Shown: positions 13,334 to 25,029 of the stretch, in pieces
How positions within the stretch are numbered: position 1 is the first letter of the stretch
How the letters are laid out: every line of letters begins with the position of its first letter
Source of the DNA: Paramacrobiotus metropolitanus
Lineage: Eukaryota > Tardigrada > Eutardigrada > Parachela > Macrobiotidae
Assembly (NCBI RefSeq): GCF_019649055.1
Contig: NW_026570226.1
Coordinates: 992,001-1,056,000 of the forward strand
Reading direction: 5' to 3'
Length of the DNA: 64,000 bases
Position numbers and translations under genes: made by a program
Notes under the pieces: generated by a model
What the model saw: the letters and a program-made list of their open reading frames with translations, nothing else
Told to the model about the DNA's origin: nothing
Database searches by the model: none

Positions 13334-13894
13334 ATGGATAAAAAGGCTATATGGTTTTTGAACGGAAACACCGGTATCACTATCATTGCAATTATACTGT
13401 CACTCGGTAAGGCTTCACAAGATTTCTGCGTACTACGTATAAACAATCCTAAAGGCTTATTATTGTACTGATAGTTGTTTTTATAATTTGAACTGACGCG
13501 ACGTATTAAATCAGGTTTGCAGACATCTGCCATAAGGCTCTACAAAGCTGACGATGTGCAGCGAGCTGTCGCTTTGCAAAAGACCAGGAACGATATAGTG
13601 ACAATCGGTAGACTGGACTCACGCATTAAGGAATACCAGAACTGGCGAAACAAATTGCTTCGTGACCTCGCCTTGCAGCAACCGGAGTACGCAACGATGG
13701 TAACAAGCGATTTGGATAAGCCAGTCGAAACAACCAACGTCGGCCGCGAGGGGGACACATTCAGGATGCCGCAGAATGTGCCCTTACGACAAGTATCTAA
13801 CTGGAATACATTCAACGATCGCCCTGCATCGTCAGCCCAAGAAGTGGAACCACGTAACATATTTCCACGTCGTTTTCCTTTTCGATTTGGATGA
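13334..13894 (+). CDS. Putative RFamide neuropeptide precursor, 2 exons, 150 aa
   Basis: Exon 1 (13334-13406) ends CTC G|gtaagg; exon 2 (13515-13894) begins after aaatcag, phase 1. The protein opens with a hydrophobic signal (about residues 13-30, GNTGITIIAIILSLG), continues with a charged spacer, and ends PRRFPFRFG followed directly by the stop. A dibasic RR, a short peptide and a terminal Gly is the classic layout for an amidated peptide. Cleavage after RR and conversion of the Gly would release FPFRF-amide. RR is the only clear convertase site. The family (FMRFamide-like, myosuppressin-like or other) is not assigned, since the usual FLRF or RPRF endings are absent. A non-neuropeptide secreted protein cannot be excluded. 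Confidence 0.7.
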
Positions 13895-14645
13895 AATTGA
13901 TGTCGTCGGCTTCCCAGTCAGAACTGTATAATATTTTTGAAATAATCACGTGTCTTACAGAAATGGCTGTCCTGATCAATGATCTAACGAGTCTTTGTTA
14001 TAAGCAGTTTATATTAACGCTACGTCTACAGTAACTAGCCACCCCCGCTCACACTCACTTCAGTATGTTCAGTTACAAGACAATTGAATGTTACGTTACT
14101 AGTACATGTATTTCGCCTTAAAAAAAATACCGTACTAGCATACGCCAGCGGGAACATTATTCACACCCGTAAAGGTCACCGACAAATTTGCGTGTGCCAT
14201 ATTTACATATCAAGGAACTAGATCTATAATATAACTACAAAAAAAGATGAGGCAACGAGATCGGAAAAACCAGAACCTATAAAAAAAAACTGCAAACGTC
14301 ATTAGATTCAGCATGTTCAGAAACTGTGTCACATGCATTTTATTTCTTAAAAAAATTATTTAAACCCGTCCCACCGATGCCGGTTTCGGCAAAACAGGCT
14401 TCGGTAAAGCTTTCAAGGAGACCTTGAGAATAATAGCAGTGCCAGTTGCTTAGAACATTTATAAAAGTGTTAAGTATGTACTACAATAAATTTGTAGTTA
14501 TTTTATTTGCAAACATGCTGAATTTTAATCTCCTGATTGCTGTTCAAATGTTCAATGTTCAAATGCTTAAAAAATCCGATTCCCGAACCATGATTGAATT
14601 AGCCCAGGTTTCGAAGGAAACAAAAGCCAGTGAACACAACTGCTA
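13895..14645. other. Intergenic region
   Basis: Follows the RFamide gene and leads into the minisatellite. AT-rich with poly-A tracts; no coding exon recognised. Confidence 0.4.
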
Positions 14646-15400
14646 AGGCAGTGAGTGACCCAGCTACCGCCACTGTCCAGTAACAAAACGAAATCACTAG
14701 CTAAGTGATGACCGAGCAATAAATCGCTACCCTAGGTGAAGAACATTGTTAGATGAGTAAGTGACTGAGCTACCACCGCTGTCTAGTGAACAGTGAACAA
14801 AGTCGCTGGATGAGTGAGTGACCGAGCTACAACTACTGTCCAGTGAATAAAATCGCTAGGTGAGTGACCGAGCTACCATCGCTGTCCCCTGAACAAAATC
14901 GCTAGGTGACACCGTGAGTGAGTGACCGAGCTACCACCACTGCCCAGTGAACAAAACTAGATGAGTAAGTGACTGAGCTACCGCCACTGTCCAGTGAACA
15001 AAACGAAATCACTAGCTAAGTGATGACCGAGCAATAAATCGCTACCCTAGGTGAACAACATTGTTAGATGAGTAAGTGACTGAGCTACCACCGCTGTCTA
15101 GTGAACAGTGAACAAAGTCGCTGGATGAGTGAGTGACCGAGCTACAACTACTGTCCAGTGAATAAAATCGCTAGGTGAGTGACCGAGCTACCATCGCTGT
15201 CCCCTGAACAAAATCGCTAGGTGAGTGAGTGACCGAGCTACCACCACTGTCCACTGAACAAAATCGCTAGGTGACACCGTGAGTGAGTGACCGAGCTACC
15301 ACCACTGTCCAGTGAACAAAATCGCTAGATGAGTGAGTGACCGAGCTACCACTGTCCAGCGAACAAAGTTGCTAACCCAGTGAGGGACCGAGCTAGACTC
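14646..15400. repeat. Minisatellite with higher-order duplication
   Basis: Degenerate tandem copies of a unit of about 45-50 bp with the core gtgaccgagctaccaccact, followed by gtccagtgaacaaaatcgct and aggtgagtga. A block of about 314 bp is itself repeated: the run aaatcactagctaagtgatg occurs at 14691 and again at 15005 with the same following units. This shows amplification at two scales. Confidence 0.9.
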
Positions 15401-15929
15401 CTTACCTAAGAAGTTCTACAATAACTGCTAAGGCAGTTAGTGAATTTACGAGTATTAACGAATTACTGCAAACGGAATGATCTGTTCAAAGCGGCCGTGG
15501 ATCACAAGAAACGCGGAGGCGAAGCCGCAGCGGTTTCTTGTATAGATATAACGTATGTCTATTATAAATCCTTCAGTTGCGCGCTTTTGCAAATAAATAC
15601 AGATCAGAATTATTACAATGTCTTCCAGCATAATATTGTAGTAGGTAAGTAGGTAAAAGATGGTACTTTCATAAAAAAAGCCCGCAGCCATCGGAGACGT
15701 ACTGGATGCTGTGAACAAATAATACGGAAGCTGCGGGAGAAATTCGTGGGCCGGGTATGTAAGTATATTAAAATCTCACAGATATTAATGATAACCTAGG
15801 AATTTACTTCACTAGTTCAGCTTATTATCACTCACCCTTGTAAGTTTTACCTATGATTTTTTCGTTCTTTTTTTAAAAGCTGTCGTAATATCATTAGCCT
15901 CCCTAAATCTTAATTTAGTACAGTAAAAC
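15401..15929. other. Intergenic region
   Basis: Between the minisatellite and the 3' end of the minus-strand gene. Short open frames exist (for example 15440-15652 on the plus strand) but lack splice or family support. Confidence 0.35.
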
Positions 15930-15935
15930 TTTATT
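15930..15935 (-). terminator. AATAAA polyadenylation signal
   Basis: On the minus strand AATAAA lies about 20 bp past the TAA at 15957-15955. It supports the proposed end of the small membrane-protein gene. Confidence 0.5.
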
Positions 15936-15954
15936 TTTTCTCGCGGTTTCCCGC

Positions 15955-16553
15955 TTACGGGTGTTCGCCTCTGCTGATGCGCCACCGGCACCGTTTAGAA
16001 GTTACGAAACCTCGAATTAAAACCCCAAGCAGCCAGGTGAGGTAGGTTGCGTGGGAAACAGAAAACTACAGCTTTCGGCTTTCCAAATTTTTTGGCCCAA
16101 ATTAAGTACTTACTTACATACAAATAATTTTTGGTTCGAATATCAGGAATAAGCCAATTTGGCATAATTGTTGATGAATTAGGACAAACCAGCATTCAGT
16201 ATTTGTACCTCGAGGTGCTTACGCAAAGTAACGAAAAGAGTTTGTAATTTATCGAATGTTCTAATGGATGCGGGATTGACAGATTGCTTTAATTCGAGTT
16301 GTGTGAGTCTGAGTGATCTTTCATTCGGTTATCGAAGTAACTTTGATTGAAAATTGTTCGTCTTCCCGTAAACAGTCCTTTGGTGTTCCGATTTCGCACG
16401 TCGTTTATCTTGCTGCTTTGACCACTTAGTTTTTGGAACGTTTGTTTTTATATCTGAACTAGACATTATCGACTCAAGGAGTAATATTTGGATAATGATA
16501 TCACAGAATCCCAGCCAAGCTATTGCGAAGGTGAACCAAAGCGCATTATCCAT
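15955..16553 (-). CDS. Small membrane protein with coiled coil (possibly GET1/WRB-like), 3 exons
   Basis: Minus-strand exons 16553-16426, 16317-16209 and 16065-15955 join in phase to about 115 aa, and AATAAA follows the stop. Exon 1 starts MDNALWFTFAIAWLGF, one membrane segment. Exon 2 is a charged helix (LRLTQLELKQS...FDKLQTLF) that loosely resembles the cytosolic coiled coil of the GET1/WRB tail-anchored insertase. Exon 3 carries a second hydrophobic run, TYLTWLLGVLIRGF. Real GET1 proteins are about 170 aa with three membrane segments, so the assignment is tentative. The exon 1 donor (AA|gtggtc) is weak; an alternative would leave only a 24-bp intron. Confidence 0.4.
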
Positions 16554-16621
16554 TCACTGGATGCTCTTACTCAGTAAATTTGAAATGTTTTGAAAACGCT
16601 ATGATGATCTTGAGAGCCATT
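16554..16621. promoter_or_regulatory. 68-bp divergent start-to-start region
   Basis: Only 68 bp separate the start codons of the minus-strand membrane-protein gene and the plus-strand chromodomain gene. If both models are right, their 5' UTRs must overlap or be extremely short. Confidence 0.35.
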
Positions 16622-19607
16622 ATGTCCTCAAACGATTCTTCGTCGGGAGAAGAGTTTGGTACTTCGGGGTCTTCGAAGAGGAAACCGATGAAGGCAAGTT
16701 ACAAGTAACGTGTTAAAAAATGTGGACTTGGATGGCCGTACGTCGAATTTAATGGAAGCTTGAACTAGTTCGTATTTAGAAACGGAGTTATTTTAATAGT
16801 CAGGTTACTGGCTGGTTGGGATTATTTAACTCTGTTAATGTGGGCATTTGCACATTTCAGCATTTTTGTGATGGGCCGCACTAATCGCAGCATCGACGAG
16901 TTTTTGAACCTTGCTCGTTCTTGTTTTTGACTAAATTTCACATTTGACTTATTTTGACAGAAGCCTAAACGCAGGCGCAAATATACGATGAATTTTCCAA
17001 GTTCGGATTCTGAAGACGAGAATTCTGCCGCCTGCACTAGCACCGCTCCGGAGCATCCCGCTTTCCGCTGTCCCAATTGGACTGTGGAAAAATTGCTGGC
17101 TAAGCGACGAAGCCATTTACCCGCGACAAGTGGTGCCTCGCAAATGGAATTTTTTGTGCAATGGAGTGGAGAACCTCTGTAAGGGCTGTTTTAAAAATTC
17201 GACCAAACAGCGGCTGCATTCGACTGATTTTGACCGATTAATCAGTACTATTCAGACTTTATTGTTCATGAGTGATTTATTTTTGGCAGTTTTTTTCAAA
17301 TTTATTTCCTGAATACTAGCGGGTATTTTATTTGCAACTTTATAAATAGGTTTTGTTAATGGCTATTGGCTAGTATTCTACAGGTTTTTGCGTTTTCGAT
17401 ATAGTTTTGAGTTTTTCGGTATCTCCTCGCTTTAAACCCCCTTTTTTTAGCCTGAAGTTGTGTTTTTGCAATTTTTGTAAGTTTTTTATAATATTATTTT
17501 GTGTATGTTGTTGTGTATGTGTTTATAGTATTTCCTTTTTTTTATTTCAGTGAAGCGTCTGCATGGGTGCCAGCGGAATTTATTGACAGCTGGTTTGTTC
17601 AGAGGTTCGAAGATATTCCTGTCTTGACATCGAGCTCGGAAGGCAGTGATACCGATGCCACGTCAATGGAAGAGGCCGCTGTTACCACGCAAAACGATCT
17701 GACACGTGAGCAAGAAAAGTCGAGGTGGAAGAAAAGTGTTTTCTTTTTATTCTAAGCGATTTATTTTTCATAGCCCATCGAAGATTCGAGAGGCAGCGAG
17801 TAGCTGCTGCGGAATCATCAAGGTCTACGGGATCAGAAATTCGTCCGAGGCATTCACCTCTCCGAAATGGAATGGCAGACGGTGGCCAACGTCAAACTGC
17901 ACGTAAAAGAATCACCATACCCGAAAGACGAATTGACAATGGTCAGTGCACTGAAATGTTTTCGATTATTTGCCAGTTTTAAAACGTCTTTGCGCTCAGA
18001 TATTATGCAGACAGATACCGTATCTGTTCCGTTTAGCGTACAGAGCGGGGCTTGAATTACTGTCGAAGGGGCAGTTATTTCGAATTTTTCAGTTCTGAGG
18101 GGTCTCTTATTAAAATGGTTCAGAATCTTCAGATGGGGTAATCATTACTTGTGCACATAATTATGAAGATAATAATATTACGGTTTGCGAACGATGCAAC
18201 TGGAAACATTAGTTTCCTGGAAACTTCATGAATTTATTAAAACTGTACTTAGCTGAGTGTTATCCACACTTAGCAGTTTAGCTGTTTGATAGGCTGCGCA
18301 GTTGGAAGGTTGGTTGACGTAGTTTCCATTTTTGTTCTATTCCTTAGGCGGCGTAACAACTAATTTAGGTAACAACGGCGGCGTCAATACTAATTTAGTG
18401 ACTTTACTACCTGTTGTGTACGAGTACATGAAGCGAAAATAGTGAAGAAATCCCTAGCCTGTTCTGTGGAATCAGTTCTAATTTTGAATATTATTTTTTC
18501 ACAGTTTATTTTCAGCCTGTACTTTGGTGTTTTGGATGCCGCGTGTTAGTGTTAGTGCATGAACTTGAAAGATTCGTGAACTCGTTACGCCTTTAGACCG
18601 AGTAGACTTGTATGAATGTGTTCATTTAATGCGCTAGTTGCGGAAAATTCCGCAGAGTCAACCTCGGCTGAAGACGATGACAGTTCCTCTGAGAAACAGA
18701 ACGGGGCAATAACGGAACCACCAAGGGATTCCAGAGAGACTAACGGGAAGGCCAAATCGAAAAAAATTCGTCTTTCAACCGACCGCAGTCCTTCCAGTGC
18801 TGGTAAAACAGAATTTATGATAACGGTAGAGCACAGTAATACTCTGTAGTTTCACAATTTTCGCTGTGCGCGGAATTGGCTTTGTTTAATTTGTTTACCG
18901 GCTTACTCCAGTAAAATTACAGTAATACCGACGACTGCTGCGGTCAGCTTTGGCAACGGATTTGGAACAACCGAAAATGTTTTTAGGAATTGGGGGTTTG
19001 GAAGAGGATGCGGAAACGTCTTCCACGGACAGTGAACAATCTGGTAAGTAACCTCGAGTATTGCGAATGGATATGATTTTACGTTCGAAGCTGCATAGGT
19101 AAATACCATAGTAAATACATATTTTGCCGTTTCTCCGTTATATACATATTTGAAAACTGTATTTAGTATTAATCACTTTTATTTATTGTTTTATATTTTC
19201 TTGTTCATTCTGGGATCACCTTTTTCCAGGTTTTTGTCTCTGTACAAATTTCATCCGAGTGAAGTTAACGTTAACATGCTTTTCCATTGTAGGTTATTAG
19301 TATTTATTTTTGTTATTTGTTGCTTTTTTGGAAGATGTTTGTTGCTTTATTGATGTCTGATACGGAGAGGTCATATTTCGTTTAGTTAGTGATATGAAAC
19401 ATCTGATTAATTATGTTCGAATTTTTTCATTATATGTGTGTTTTTGCAGTTATGTCCACAGTATCAAACGCTGAGGGTTCCTCGTCTGTGAATGACAGAC
19501 CTTGGCAACCCGGACAAACAGATGATGAGAATGATGAAGAAGTGGATCTTGACAACTTATCTATCGAAGATGATTTGCGTTCTCAGAATTCTGATCCCGA
19601 AGTTTGA
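16622..19607 (+). CDS. Chromodomain protein with acidic C-terminus, 7 exons, 353 aa
   Basis: Exons 16622-16693, 16961-17178, 17551-17735, 17774-17941, 18638-18802, 18948-19043 and 19450-19607 keep one frame. Residues about 62-117 form a chromodomain: WTVEKLLAKRR, then MEFFVQWSGEPL, then WVPAEFIDSWFV. Compared with HP1, the cage positions read W, W and E (WSGE where WKGF/Y is usual), so methyl-lysine binding may be altered. A basic patch KPKRRRK precedes it. Basic and then Ser/Glu/Asp-rich low-complexity tails follow, ending IEDDLRSQNSDPEV. A chromatin role is inferred. Intron 1 is GC-AG (ATGAAG|gcaagt). Intron 3 would be only 38 bp, so that junction is the weakest. No chromoshadow domain was seen. 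Confidence 0.72.
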
Positions 19608-20762
19608 ACGCATTGCCTTTGTTATCAGCCTGGACAGATGGATCTGGAACACTGGCGTTTCATTTTATTATCTAGGTATTCCTAGGAGCTGGGAGGCTAA
19701 TGGAATGTTGCTTCTTGCCTCGAAACTTTTGCTCAAAATTATTGAACAACCACTTATTTGTACTGCGCAATGTGATATCGTTTTAAGACAGCTATACGCT
19801 AACATGAAAATTGATGAAATGCATTGTATACTCACTATAATGTTATATATATGAAGGTTAAAGCGTTTCAGAAGTTATATTGTTTTGTTAAGAAACCGAG
19901 TGGTGCCTCGAAAAGGAGGTAAACAACAGTAAATTATTTCTTGTTCTTTGGTTCGTGATATTTTCATTTTAAATGCAGCATGTATCCAGGTAAAGCCTTA
20001 TTTAAGCGTTTATTTGATCAGTGTGGCAGTCTTATAGTATGACCTTTTGCCCGAATTATTGGAAATTACTGAAACAATGTAAAATTTTATGTTTTGCACA
20101 GTCTCATGGTGAACTGACCACTATGTTCAGAACTGAAACGATGGTACTCTGTAGTTGTTTCGAGTGATGTTAGCGTTTGGGTCATTCGCTTTACGGAATC
20201 TCGCTACGCGGTGTGACAAATCAGAATGTGAGGCGGTATGGCAGTAAAGTCCACCTGATGGGACAGCCTTTTCATGGAAGGAATGATTTTAATTTAGATT
20301 GTCTGACTAATCTTTGATCAAGCCTTGAGAGTGGAAAACACATACACTTACAACTGTGCGTGCTTTCATCGTTAGAATGATACACAAGCAAGAAACTTTC
20401 GTTTATTGCCAGTAACACACAATTACTTAGTGTTTACTTCTAAATCAGAAAACTGCCTTGTGATGCGCCTTATGAAGAAAGCTTGAAATCACTGAAATGT
20501 CATTTGCGTATTTAGGTTAAATTTAACGCAGTTACTGTTGGAAAAAATCACGATTTTTTTAATCATATGAATTCATTCCTACTTTTCCCTGCGGAATGAT
20601 TTGTTGATCGGAAGGGTCGCTGCACTGAAAGCGTTTGTGTTTGTAAAAGCGTTAGGCATTGAAAACGTTTACGTCCGATTATTTACGTTTACGTCCGATT
20701 CTTTACGCTTTAGTGAAATTGATGAACTGCCGCCTTCCAGAATTCGCTCTTATCTGTACACG
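19608..20762. other. Intergenic region
   Basis: 3' UTR of the chromodomain gene and the promoter of the next. Nothing with family resemblance. A short direct repeat, gtttacgtccgatt-type, lies near 20668-20705. Confidence 0.4.
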
Positions 20763-21993
20763 ATGTTGATCAGGATGAGGTTGCTGTTTGTGTTAATTTT
20801 AATGGTAGGTGAGGTTGCGATTCACTTAAATATGTAATATGTTGTACGTGTACTTCCACTCTTCAAGTACTGTTTGTACCTGTTATGGTTGCAAGACTGC
20901 TAAAATATTTAATTAACAAAGCAGTTGTTTATAATGATAAATAACTTTTAGAAATTTCATGAATTATTTATTATTACAGTGTACATCATTAATTTTGTCA
21001 AGCAGTACAGTACATTCGTATTTCACCGCTATTAGTATCGGTATTTCACCGCTGTTTACTCACGGTTTTCATTACTACGTTGTCTGGCATATCTTACGTG
21101 ACAGAAGTGGCTAGTTTTTTTTCATTTACAACTTTCTATGCCTAGTGGTGCAACCCCTCCCCACCATGTAGTTTGTTCTGTTAAACATAGAAAGCGTTTT
21201 AGGGATTACTCTTCTTTTTTGGCAGACGGTCGCAGCGGCTTCCGGGATCGACCTGCAAAGTACTTCCGGGTTGCAGCTTGAAGCCAGGGAACATAAACCA
21301 CCGTTCGGAGCAATGCAACCGGCATCCGTCAATCCCGTGGCATCCTTACCAATTGATTCCAGTAATAATATTACCAGCAGTCCGTTGGTTCGGAATCGGC
21401 GCCAAGGCCTGGCCGGTTTGGAGATCGCCAAAGACCATAACAAAGACGAAAGCTATCCGAAGAGTACGGTCGTCGCGGAATACACCGTAACTCACACGCC
21501 ACTCGACCATCTCGGGTATCGACGACGACGCGAAGGTCGCGAACACGATTTTTTCTTAGCGGTTGCACCCAACACCACCGACACCAGTGCGGCTGGTAAG
21601 AATGTGCAACCCTTAAGCCAGCGCAGTCGGCGCCAGACCGAGGAAGAAGGCACGATCGCCGCTGCCGGTGAGCCGTCACATATCGCCGTCCAACCGACGC
21701 CGTTTCATACGGACGTCACGTTGGTGCCGGTTGATCATCATCACCATGAATTTGTAGATCCCAGTGACAGCACCAACGAGGGCCGGATTAAGCATAGAGA
21801 TAAAACGGTATTAAAGCGACAGGTGGATGAGCACGAGATGACACGGGTGCCTGTCACCAGACGACGCACCACAACGACAACGCTCGGTTGGCTGAAGCGG
21901 ATACAGCAGGATACTAGCAGTGGACAAAGCAGCCGGTCTTCGGGGGCTTCGGGAGGAATACAGACGCCGCCGATACCACTTGGAGCGATTTAA
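20763..21993 (+). CDS. Secreted proprotein with several furin-type sites, 2 exons, about 265-269 aa
   Basis: Exon 1 ends at 20804 (ATG|gtaggt); ATG is at 20763 or, in frame, at 20775. Exon 2 is 21226-21993, after ttggcag, phase 0. The start RMRLLFVLILMTVAAAS is a clear signal peptide. The rest is polar and probably disordered, with clustered basic sites RNRRQ, RRRRE, RSRRQ, LKRQ and TRRRT, a DHHHHEF run and a Ser/Gly-rich end. The many convertase-like sites suggest processing into several peptides, but none ends in an amidation Gly and the spacing is irregular. No family recognised. It could be a pro-hormone, a matrix protein or a defence peptide precursor. Confidence 0.65.
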
Positions 21994-22844
21994 AATTTCT
22001 TATTGCTAGAAAGTGTAAATTTTAATGAATGAAAACAACACAGCTTTTCTGCAGTATTCAAGCTGTGAGAACTGGGGTTCATTATTTTTTGTTATAGACG
22101 GCGGCACATCTTTATTCTTTTATCAATTTTTTTCATCATGAACACGCCAATTGGCTTTTTGGTACACATTACTTTACAGATACCTTGCTGAAACGAATGA
22201 ACAATTGAATTTTTAAAAATTGGAATCAACGCGACCGAACGTGACTTCGGAAACCATATAACGTGCTTGCATTATATGCGTTTAGAAGCTAGTATTTTTA
22301 TTTTATGCACAATTTGCGCATAATCGATTAACTGGTGTGGATTTGGTAGCGAAGTTTTATGTTGATTGGTTACATCATCACTACTTTGAGACCACGGATT
22401 TTAGAAGCTTCGGTGCCAAATCTTCGTTCTCGCGGTACAAATACTGCCGATACGATCAAAGAAGTTGCGAACCAATAAACATTGCACAGCTTGCAATCAA
22501 CTGCTTGCAAGCATTCACGCTTTCTTTTATGGTCACAAATTCGCATGTTTCATGCGCCAGTAAAAAAGTGCAGTATATCTTCAGATTGAAGTTTCTTGAA
22601 CAAAATAGAATTAATTAAGTAATCACTAGAGAAGCAAGTTTCTTTGCGACTGTAATTGGTAATTTTCCGTTAATAATCCGGGAAGCTCTTTGCAATTGGG
22701 GACTCTTTCTGTACAGATTGACGGTTCCTGATCATCATTAATGTTCATATATCGACGCACAGCAGACTTATTGAGGTCGGCGCGTGTAGCGGTAATTCCG
22801 CCAAATTCCAAAGTGCCCAATAGTGACATGAGGCTACGATTATC
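21994..22844. other. Intergenic region
   Basis: Lies between two secreted-protein genes of the same orientation. Short open frames on both strands have no splice or family support. Confidence 0.4.
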
Positions 22845-25029
22845 ATGATGAGAATGCATCGACATACTATCTTGGTTGTGTTATGGGTGTGTGTTTTGGT
22901 AAGTACCGAAGGTTACCGCCAGTGGTCAGTTTTTTCTCTATCCACACCGCGAAAGTCGATTAAAGATTAAAAGTGTGCGCGTTTTGCATAATTATTGATC
23001 TTCGTTTGTGATTCGGGTGAGTCATTTTAGCTCCGGAGCAGCCTTGTTCTGCCGCTTGCCAATGATCATGATGGGTCACCTCCAACAGAAAGCCCTAAGG
23101 TCACGCATTTCTGGTTGTCATGTCCACACAAGGCAGCTTACAATGGAGAACTTAGCATCCCGGAAAGGTTGTTGGCCGGTCAGCCGTATCGCTCGGCACA
23201 GCATCACGTGGACTTGGATCACTATCCCACGGAAGATCCTTCGCACACATATGGACGTAGAAGCACGACGCCGCCACCTGTTCCTGTTGCATATCCACAC
23301 ACAGTCAGCCGAATAACTGCAGACCGATATCGGACAACCCCGCGTGTATCTGCACATGTGCTAAATCCTGCATACTCAGGTGTACTGCAACCTTAGGAAT
23401 TTTTCAATTTAATTTTTTTAAGTTTTAATTTTTTTAAAGCTTTTAATTTTTTGATGAATTTTTGTGTCAGTGATTTTAATGTTAAACTAATAGGGTGACA
23501 GCATAACACCGCAACGGCATTTTTCTTTCACCACAGTGGCGAAGATGATCATATTATGATCAAAATACGATCATAATATTGTGATCATAATATTATGATA
23601 GCATTATATATAATGCTATTATTACGACGAGAATTCAGTTCTTATGAAGTAGTTTAATTAAAGAGGTTTAAGCTGTAGGAGTATTGCCCATTAAGGTAGC
23701 TTGTTATAACTTAATAGAAATGGGAACATCAAATGTACGGCATTCGCTCACCGCGGATGTGGAAATTTTGCGCTATACGGAAAATGGCGATCCCGAATAC
23801 CCTGGGCAGGTGACCTGTGGTGGAGGCGAATCAGACTGTCTTTATACAGTCTCTGGGCACATAAAACTGTAAGTTATTCTGTGGAACTCTGAGCCGATAA
23901 AGTACTAAGTACGTGTCGGTTAGTTTGTAAGAACTAAAAAATTCCGAACTAATTATTTGTTTATTCTAGCGCTTTTTTCAAGCGCAGTTTGTATATTTTA
24001 TATAAGACATATCAAAAATAAGGAGTATCAAAAACAAGGACTGGAGATGTTTTTAAAAGAATTTTAGGTAATAACCCGAGTCTTAATGTATTTTTTAGAA
24101 ATCAGCGCATCATAAAAGCGCAGAGCGTTATCAATACGGCCCGGGGAAGAGGAATTGTGGACATCAATAAACGTACGTCAGTGTCACTGTGTCTATCATC
24201 ACCTGTAAATCAGGTAAGTAATTAAAGTTACCGACTTATCACAGCAGATTAGTTTTACATAAACTCGTATGTTGTATCATTATAATTTTTCGCCACTCTA
24301 ATAAGTTTCGCACTATGGTTGTTACGTAGGCTGGTAGGCAAATCACGGTGTTCGTTGTAGGAACTGCTCCTTGAAATTTCTGTTATGTCCATAGCGTAAG
24401 TGACCGAACCGCAACTGATTACTGCACTCGAGCAGCTTGTGTTCGATATCATACTAGTAGGCATATAATTTATGTATTTTGTCTCGCTAAAAACTTTTTC
24501 TATTGACCATTCGTTTGAAATTATTATTATACTGACTTTCTTAGTGAAACCGGCACTAATCAGAACAGCTATCAAGAAGCGGAAGATCAATATTCCAGAG
24601 ACAGATACGCTCGAAGTGCGCATCTTGTCCGTTATCTAGCACGACGACAAGCTCCTTCCGGTGCGGTGAAGAAATTTGATTGTCTCGTGGAGCTTCCCGC
24701 CGACATTTTTCACGAGGGTTACCAGCCGCAGTGGCAGACGCCTCGCTGCACCGCACATCCCTCCATTTCCGGTCAAAACAATGAAGAGTACGTGCTGCAG
24801 TAGAAATGCGCAGATGCAAACCTGGATGTATAGTCACAGTTTACAGAAGTTTAGGGTTAATTTATCAAGACTTACAGGCTACCGCTATGAGTTTCTGCTT
24901 CGGTGTTACATGTATTTAATTCTTCATGTCGGCAGGTTGCTCTTCCGCTATGTTGTGTATCAAACGGACAGTGAAGCCTGCAATTCCGACAACATTCAAG
25001 CTGGAGACTGGACGCCGCTGAACGGTTGA
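22845..25029 (+). CDS. Secreted cysteine-containing protein of unknown function, 6 exons, about 321 aa
   Basis: Exons 22845-22898, 23031-23379, 23718-23868, 24099-24176, 24545-24787 and 24936-25029 join in phase. The start MRMHRHTILVVLWVCVL is a signal peptide. The mature part has a Pro/Thr/His-rich region, a central segment with CGGGESDC, a basic stretch with LARRQ and VKK, and a C-terminal part with FDC, PRC and EAC. The mature region thus has six well-spaced cysteines, with a dibasic site before the last three. This suggests a processed, disulphide-linked C-terminal domain. I do not recognise the family; a cystine-knot ligand was considered but the spacing does not match one I know. Exon 4 has a competing donor at 24213 that breaks the frame. 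Confidence 0.65.
23545..23618. repeat. AT-rich palindrome cluster in an intron
   Basis: Overlapping gatcataatatt-type inverted copies end in a perfect 20-base palindrome at 23599-23618. Lies in intron 2 of the secreted-protein gene; may form a cruciform or hairpin. Confidence 0.75.

Noticed and set aside
15440-15652. 70-codon plus-strand frame after the minisatellite
   Set aside because: Non-ATG-like context, partly in repeat-derived sequence, and no continuation exon found.
18903-19109. Alternative frame through chromodomain exon 6
   Set aside because: A second frame (VIPTTAAVSFG...) fits another acceptor but ends in an early stop. The accepted frame matches the acidic composition of neighbouring exons and a good donor.
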